Shown: positions 59,835-64,000 of the stretch, one piece after another
How positions within the stretch are numbered: position 1 is the first letter of the stretch
How the letters are laid out: each line of letters starts with the position of its first letter
Source: Bacteroidota bacterium
GTDB lineage: Bacteria > Bacteroidota > Bacteroidia > AKYH767-A > OLB10
Reading direction: 5' to 3'
Assembly: GCA_016699635.1 (NCBI GenBank)
Contig: CP064983.1
Location: 496,001-560,000 of the forward strand
DNA length: 64,000 nt
Notes under the pieces: generated by a model
Told to the model about the DNA's origin: nothing
The model's database searches: none
Seen by the model: only the letters and a program-made list of their open reading frames with translations
Position numbers and translations under genes: made by a program

Positions 59835-62800
59835 TTAGTTTTCATTATTTTCCTCCTCCTCCTTAGGTTGCTGTGGTTGAGGAACACCCTCTGTTGTTAT
59901 CAGTGCATTGAGTTTTTCTGTTGCAATTTGTTTCAGGTCTTCCGGGTCTGAAGGATTTTTTTCATAGTTATCAATAATACTCTGATAGGTCTGTTTAGCC
60001 TGAAAATTATCTTTCAGCGCAACATAATTATCGCCTAAAAGAATAAATGCTTTTCCTATCCAATAATCATAAGAAGGAACTTGTTTAATCACTTCAAAAC
60101 ATTTTTTCTGCGACTCTTTAAAGTTGCCCCATTTATACTGAATAAATGCAAGCGTATATTTTGCTTCTGCCACAACCTCACTATTACTGCCTTTAGCAAT
60201 CAAATTAAACTCTTTGGCTGCCGCAGCATAATCTTTTGCTTCCATTGAGCATCGTGCTTTAATTAATCGTGCCTCAGAAATTACGGTAGGATCGGTCTTA
60301 TCATTGGTTAAAAGTCTATCAGCATAAACAATTGCCTGACTACAATTTTTCAATTTATCATAACTCCTCATAGAGCCTGTTTGTGCTATCAATAAGTTGT
60401 CTGCATAATCAGCATTAGATTCCAATCGCTGATAGGCAGCAAGTGCCTGATCATAATTTTTCTGTGTGTAATAAATAGCTGATGACCTGATGAGCGAGCG
60501 CTCTGTAAATAAATTTTTTGTTGCATTATTTACTGTTTCATATCCTTTAAGTGCATTGGTATAATCTTTAGCCATATACTCACATTCTGCTTTATAAAAA
60601 GTTGCATTCAACATGTAAGTTCCATTAGGAAAACGTGACATATACTGAGCAAAGTCGTTTGATGCGTTTTTATAATCGCCTTTCATATAACGCTGCTCTG
60701 CTGCTTCATAAGTTATAGAATCCTGTGCGCCACTGCTCACTGCATTATTAGGAATTTTCTTTACATAGTCAAAATAAGCATTGGGATTTCCCTGTGCTAC
60801 ATAAATATTTTTAATCTGATTTAATGCTTCTACCGATTCCGGAGTTGATGGATATTTTGTAACAACCTGCTTAAAAGTCTCAATTGCTTTTTCATCATTT
60901 TTATTATTGAAATAAATGAGACCTTTATTGAGCAAAGATTTTTTGATATACGGACTTGTAGGATATGAACTGATGAGTTTATTGTATGCTAACTCCGCTT
61001 CATCATCCTGATCGAGTACCATCAATGCTTTGGCTCTTTCAAAATAAGCATCATCTGCATAATTTGATTTTGGATAAGTAGTAATCAATTGCTGCATAGC
61101 ATCTGCTTTTGCTCTGTTGTTACCATTAATGCCAAGAATGATTCCTCGCTGAAACAATGAATAATCAGAAGAAGAAGCCTTTGATCCTACTGCCTGCGAA
61201 TAAAAATTTTCTGCATTAGCAAAATCGCGTTGCATAAAATAAGCATCGCCAATGCGCACCAATGCATCATTATAACGATTATTATCTGTCTCTCCTCTTG
61301 ATGCTATGTACTTACGAAACCATGTTGCTGCTTCTTTGTAATTTCCTTTCTTGTAATAACAATAGCCCATGTCGTAATTTGAGCGATTGTAGAAACTAAG
61401 CTTCAATGCAGCAGGTGTGAAAATAAAAATGCGATACTCCTTTATGGCATCATCATACTTGCCCTGATTATACAATGCTTCCGATTTCCAATAAATAGCT
61501 TGTGCCTGAATGAGTGGATCTATGTTTGTTGTAATAGCTTTATTGAGTAATCTGATTGACTGTTCATAGTCGCGGTCGTTAAATAATTCAACAGCTCGGA
61601 AATATGCGACCTTCTGGTAAGCTGCATTTCCTGTTGCAGTTCTGTTTCTAATTTTATCCAATGCCGCCAATGCTTCTTTATAGTTTCTTGTCTGCATGTA
61701 GAGTGTTGCAAGTAATTCTGTTATTTCATCCTTATGTTCAGACTTTGGATATTTGGTCATAAAATCATTCATCACACGGATGGTTGATGATTGCATGTTA
61801 AGGTCAACAGAAAGTTTTGCATAATTAAACATTGCTTCTTCCTGTATCTGCGGATCATAACTCATCTTCGATGCAGACTCAAAAGCTGTTAATGCACCTT
61901 GCTTATCGTCAGTCTTTAAAAAACAATCTGCAAGATGAAAATAGGCATTCTGTGCGAGTTTGTCTTTGGGGTTGAGCACCTGCTTGAGATAATCAATTGC
62001 TTTTGTATAATCTTTAAGCATGTAGTAGCAAAAACCTACCTGATACTTTTCCTGCCGTGTTGTTTGAGGGGTATTTTTGGAGTAATCTTCAAAATAACTT
62101 ATAGCCTTTGCGTAGTTGCCCTTACGATAATAAGACTCTGCAACTATTCTGGTAATCTCTGTCTTGTTTTGTGTACTCTCTACTTTCAGTGCCGGTATTG
62201 CATAATCAAGTGCTTCATCATACTTCTGCTGATCAAAATAAATTTGTGTGATATACAATGGCACTAAAGGACCGAATGATTCTGAATTTTTCAACTTCAT
62301 GAATTGCTCCAATGCTGCCTTGTTATTATTTCTTGAATACTCTACATGCGCATTGTAGTATTGTGCTGCTGTCTGATATTTTGATTCTACATTGATGATC
62401 TGCGAAAAACTTTTTCCTGCCTTATCATAGTCTTTGCGTGTGAAATAGCTATACCCTTTCTTAAAATAATACTCAATCACTTCGTCATTTTTCAGGTAGG
62501 CAACATCTACTGCTTCAAAATGAGTAATAGCATTGCGATATTTCCGCTGTTTGTAATAAATACGTCCAAGTTGAAATTGTGCCAATGAAACATTAATGCT
62601 CTGCGGATACTTACTGATGAAATCTGTCAGCAAAAATTCTGCATCAGGGTGATATAATTCTGCTGCACATAAACCAATATAATACATTGCATCCTGACGT
62701 GCCGCTTCAGAAATTGGCTCTTCCAATGCTTTTGTAAACTCTTCGCGTGCTGCACTGAATTTTTCTTTTCGTAACAAATCCAGTGCTGATTTATAACGCC

Positions 62801-62897
62801 ACTCCACATCGGTGTAAATGTTGGTTTGCTGTGCCAACGACATCAGTGGAAAAAACAATAACATTAAATATATACTTCGCCTGACCATTCTAACCAT
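59835..62897 (-). CDS. Long TPR-repeat periplasmic protein
   Basis: About 1,020 residues. Signal peptide MVRRSIYLMLLFFPLMSLAQQ; an in-frame ATG at 63023 is upstream of the -7 box and is rejected. Nearly the whole mature chain is TPR/Sel1-like helices (about 20 copies of YYKKGNYKEA / AIYYTQKNYDQALAAY-type units), with an acidic tail (PQQPKEEEENNEN). Such proteins scaffold envelope complexes; here the neighbour is a large outer-membrane barrel. Frame intact along 3 kb, which is notable in this window. Confidence 0.85.
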   Translation of the reverse strand: MVRMVRRSIYLMLLFFPLMSLAQQTNIYTDVEWRYKSALDLLRKEKFSAAREEFTKALEEPISEAARQDAMYYIGLCAAELYHPDAEFLLTDFISKYPQSINVSLAQFQLGRIYYKQRKYRNAITHFEAVDVAYLKNDEVIEYYFKKGYSYFTRKDYDKAGKSFSQIINVESKYQTAAQYYNAHVEYSRNNNKAALEQFMKLKNSESFGPLVPLYITQIYFDQQKYDEALDYAIPALKVESTQNKTEITRIVAESYYRKGNYAKAISYFEDYSKNTPQTTRQEKYQVGFCYYMLKDYTKAIDYLKQVLNPKDKLAQNAYFHLADCFLKTDDKQGALTAFESASKMSYDPQIQEEAMFNYAKLSVDLNMQSSTIRVMNDFMTKYPKSEHKDEITELLATLYMQTRNYKEALAALDKIRNRTATGNAAYQKVAYFRAVELFNDRDYEQSIRLLNKAITTNIDPLIQAQAIYWKSEALYNQGKYDDAIKEYRIFIFTPAALKLSFYNRSNYDMGYCYYKKGNYKEAATWFRKYIASRGETDNNRYNDALVRIGDAYFMQRDFANAENFYSQAVGSKASSSDYSLFQRGIILGINGNNRAKADAMQQLITTYPKSNYADDAYFERAKALMVLDQDDEAELAYNKLISSYPTSPYIKKSLLNKGLIYFNNKNDEKAIETFKQVVTKYPSTPESVEALNQIKNIYVAQGNPNAYFDYVKKIPNNAVSSGAQDSITYEAAEQRYMKGDYKNASNDFAQYMSRFPNGTYMLNATFYKAECEYMAKDYTNALKGYETVNNATKNLFTERSLIRSSAIYYTQKNYDQALAAYQRLESNADYADNLLIAQTGSMRSYDKLKNCSQAIVYADRLLTNDKTDPTVISEARLIKARCSMEAKDYAAAAKEFNLIAKGSNSEVVAEAKYTLAFIQYKWGNFKESQKKCFEVIKQVPSYDYWIGKAFILLGDNYVALKDNFQAKQTYQSIIDNYEKNPSDPEDLKQIATEKLNALITTEGVPQPQQPKEEEENNEN

Positions 62898-62924
62898 GTT
62901 TAATTGCTGATTTAAGATAAAATG

Positions 62925-62932
62925 CAAAATTA
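62925..62932 (-). promoter_or_regulatory. -7 box for the TPR/barrel operon
   Basis: On the minus strand TAATTTTG matches TAnnTTTG, 27 bases before the ATG at 62897. No spaced TTG. Confidence 0.45.
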
Positions 62933-63128
62933 TTGATGTGTTTAGGGCGCTAATGATTTTACGCCTGTTTATTTGTCTTTTTATGAACAGAAAAATGAGG
63001 ATAACTAAGTTGTTTTCAGTCATAAAATTTCTGATTGCTGATGAATAATCACCCCAAAATCATGATAACAAAAAATCATTGAAACCATTTACCGGAATTA
63101 ACGTATAGGCATTTAAAAATTATCCAAA

Positions 63129-63980
63129 ATGAACAAATCAGTTATTTACGGAATAGTTGCACTTGCAATCGTAATGAGTATTTCATCTTGCAAAAAAGAT
63201 AAAAGCGATGCTGACTATGATTACTCTATGGCAACAGATATGTCTTTAGCAGAAAATACAATGGAGGAAGTCACTAAAATGGCTGATCAGGCCGGAGATT
63301 ACGGTCAGTTGATGACATACAGAAATAGCATTCCTGCAACAGTTACAGTTATAGGTTGCGCAACAGTGACCATTGAAAATGTAACTGCATCTATCAAAAA
63401 AATGACTCTTGACTTTGGAGTAACTGATGTTACGTGCATAGATGGCAAAAGAAGACGCGGAAAAATTTTCGTTCAGTTTGAAGGAAATTATCGAGATGCC
63501 AATCATGAGCACACCATAAGCTTCGAAAATTATTTTGTAAACGACTATAAAATTGAAGGCACAAGAAAAATAACCAATACCGGAAAAAACAATCAGAATC
63601 AATCTGTATTTTCTATAGAAGCAGATATCAGTATCAGTAATCCTAATGGCAAAACAATGACATGGCAAAGTCAGCGTACACGCACATGGATTACCGGAGA
63701 AAACACAACTTTCAATACCGACAGTATCAATGGTGTTAAGGATGATATCTACTCAGTTACCGGAAGTGGCAGCGGAAAATCTTTTAACGGTACCTCTTTC
63801 ACTGCAAATATTACTGAGCCTTTGACTGTTTCCTTGCAATGTCGTTTTATCACCAAAGGTAAAGTAGAACTGACTCCCGGTGAGCAGGCTATCCGATACA
63901 TTGATTACGGTGATGGCACTTGCGATGCTATTGCAGCAATAACTATCAACGGAGTAACATACTATAGAGAAATACCTTAA
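63129..63980 (+). CDS. Lipoprotein of unknown function
   Basis: 283 residues. Signal peptide with lipobox (SISSC, Cys21) and a KKDKSDADYD spacer typical of Bacteroidota lipoproteins, possibly a surface-export signal because acidic residues follow the Cys. The mature chain is beta-rich (KIFVQFEGNYRD, SFENYFVNDYKIEGTRKITN) and Gly/Thr-rich, with no family recognised. Complete; the stop lies 20 bp before the window end. Divergent from the TPR gene. Confidence 0.8.
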   Translation: MNKSVIYGIVALAIVMSISSCKKDKSDADYDYSMATDMSLAENTMEEVTKMADQAGDYGQLMTYRNSIPATVTVIGCATVTIENVTASIKKMTLDFGVTDVTCIDGKRRRGKIFVQFEGNYRDANHEHTISFENYFVNDYKIEGTRKITNTGKNNQNQSVFSIEADISISNPNGKTMTWQSQRTRTWITGENTTFNTDSINGVKDDIYSVTGSGSGKSFNGTSFTANITEPLTVSLQCRFITKGKVELTPGEQAIRYIDYGDGTCDAIAAITINGVTYYREIP

Positions 63981-64000
63981 TGATTTTTTGAAACAAAATA

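Overview
The window is a low-GC bacterial chromosome segment that reads as Bacteroidota, probably near Chitinophagales/Sphingobacteriales. The reasons are a lipid-anchored BamA homologue (TamL), a T9SS-type C-terminal sorting domain with PKD repeats, many outer-membrane beta-barrel proteins, SdhC of the Bacteroidota form, split transketolase, the pdxJ / CBS / NAD kinase / DUF6089 neighbourhood, and several promoters of the Bacteroidota form (TTG-N20-TAnnTTTG). Genus cannot be named from this sequence alone.

Layout. 1-9 kb: a secreted PKD protein cut by the window edge, rlmE, a small haem-motif lipoprotein, tex, an S4 RNA-binding protein, tamL, a TrmH-type methyltransferase and a LOG-family hydrolase. 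9-13 kb: sdhCAB with a clear promoter, divergent from a roughly 41-codon membrane-peptide gene that has its own promoter and terminator. 13-18 kb: transketolase as two subunits with a VWA-domain protein between them, then an ECF sigma factor followed by a one-TM protein and a Spy-like periplasmic protein. 18-29 kb: apaG, rpe, a lysine-ketoglutarate-reductase-like dehydrogenase, a TPR histidine kinase, an Hdr-like iron-sulfur pair, asnB, an outer-membrane protein, fabG and a methyltransferase. 29.6-36.4 kb: a hybrid NRPS/PKS synthase. 36.5-46 kb: tRNA-Arg(CCG), mfd, two tandem DUF6089 proteins, nadK, a D15-type barrel protein, a CBS protein and pdxJ. 46-49 kb: a LytTR regulator / LytS-type kinase / DUF4288 / LiaF-like cluster. 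49-54 kb: an esterase, an M13 peptidase, a second secreted protein and a YgjV-GNAT fusion. 54-64 kb: korBA (2-oxoacid:ferredoxin oxidoreductase), two outer-membrane proteins, a long TPR protein and a lipoprotein.

The most unusual item is the single-gene synthase, about 2,240 residues after frame correction, ordered A-PCP-KS-AT-ACP-aminotransferase. Its A-domain signature is of the proline type and its AT carries a malonyl-type motif. There is no reductase, condensation or thioesterase domain. A 27-bp near-perfect inverted repeat overlaps the -33 element of its putative promoter. The architecture predicts a beta-amino-acyl product from proline plus malonate. That product could leave the enzyme by lactamisation to a 1-aminopyrrolizidinone; this last step is inference.

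A second global feature is about 34 one-base (occasionally compensated) frame breaks in 21 otherwise well-conserved genes, including essential-type genes such as sdhA, mfd and korA. Most sit in short homopolymers, which is the signature of uncorrected long-read assembly rather than of pseudogenes. Genes are therefore annotated here as frame-corrected units with the break positions given. No CRISPR array, insertion sequence, phage, integrase or rRNA was seen, and no gene-free stretch exceeds 300 bases.
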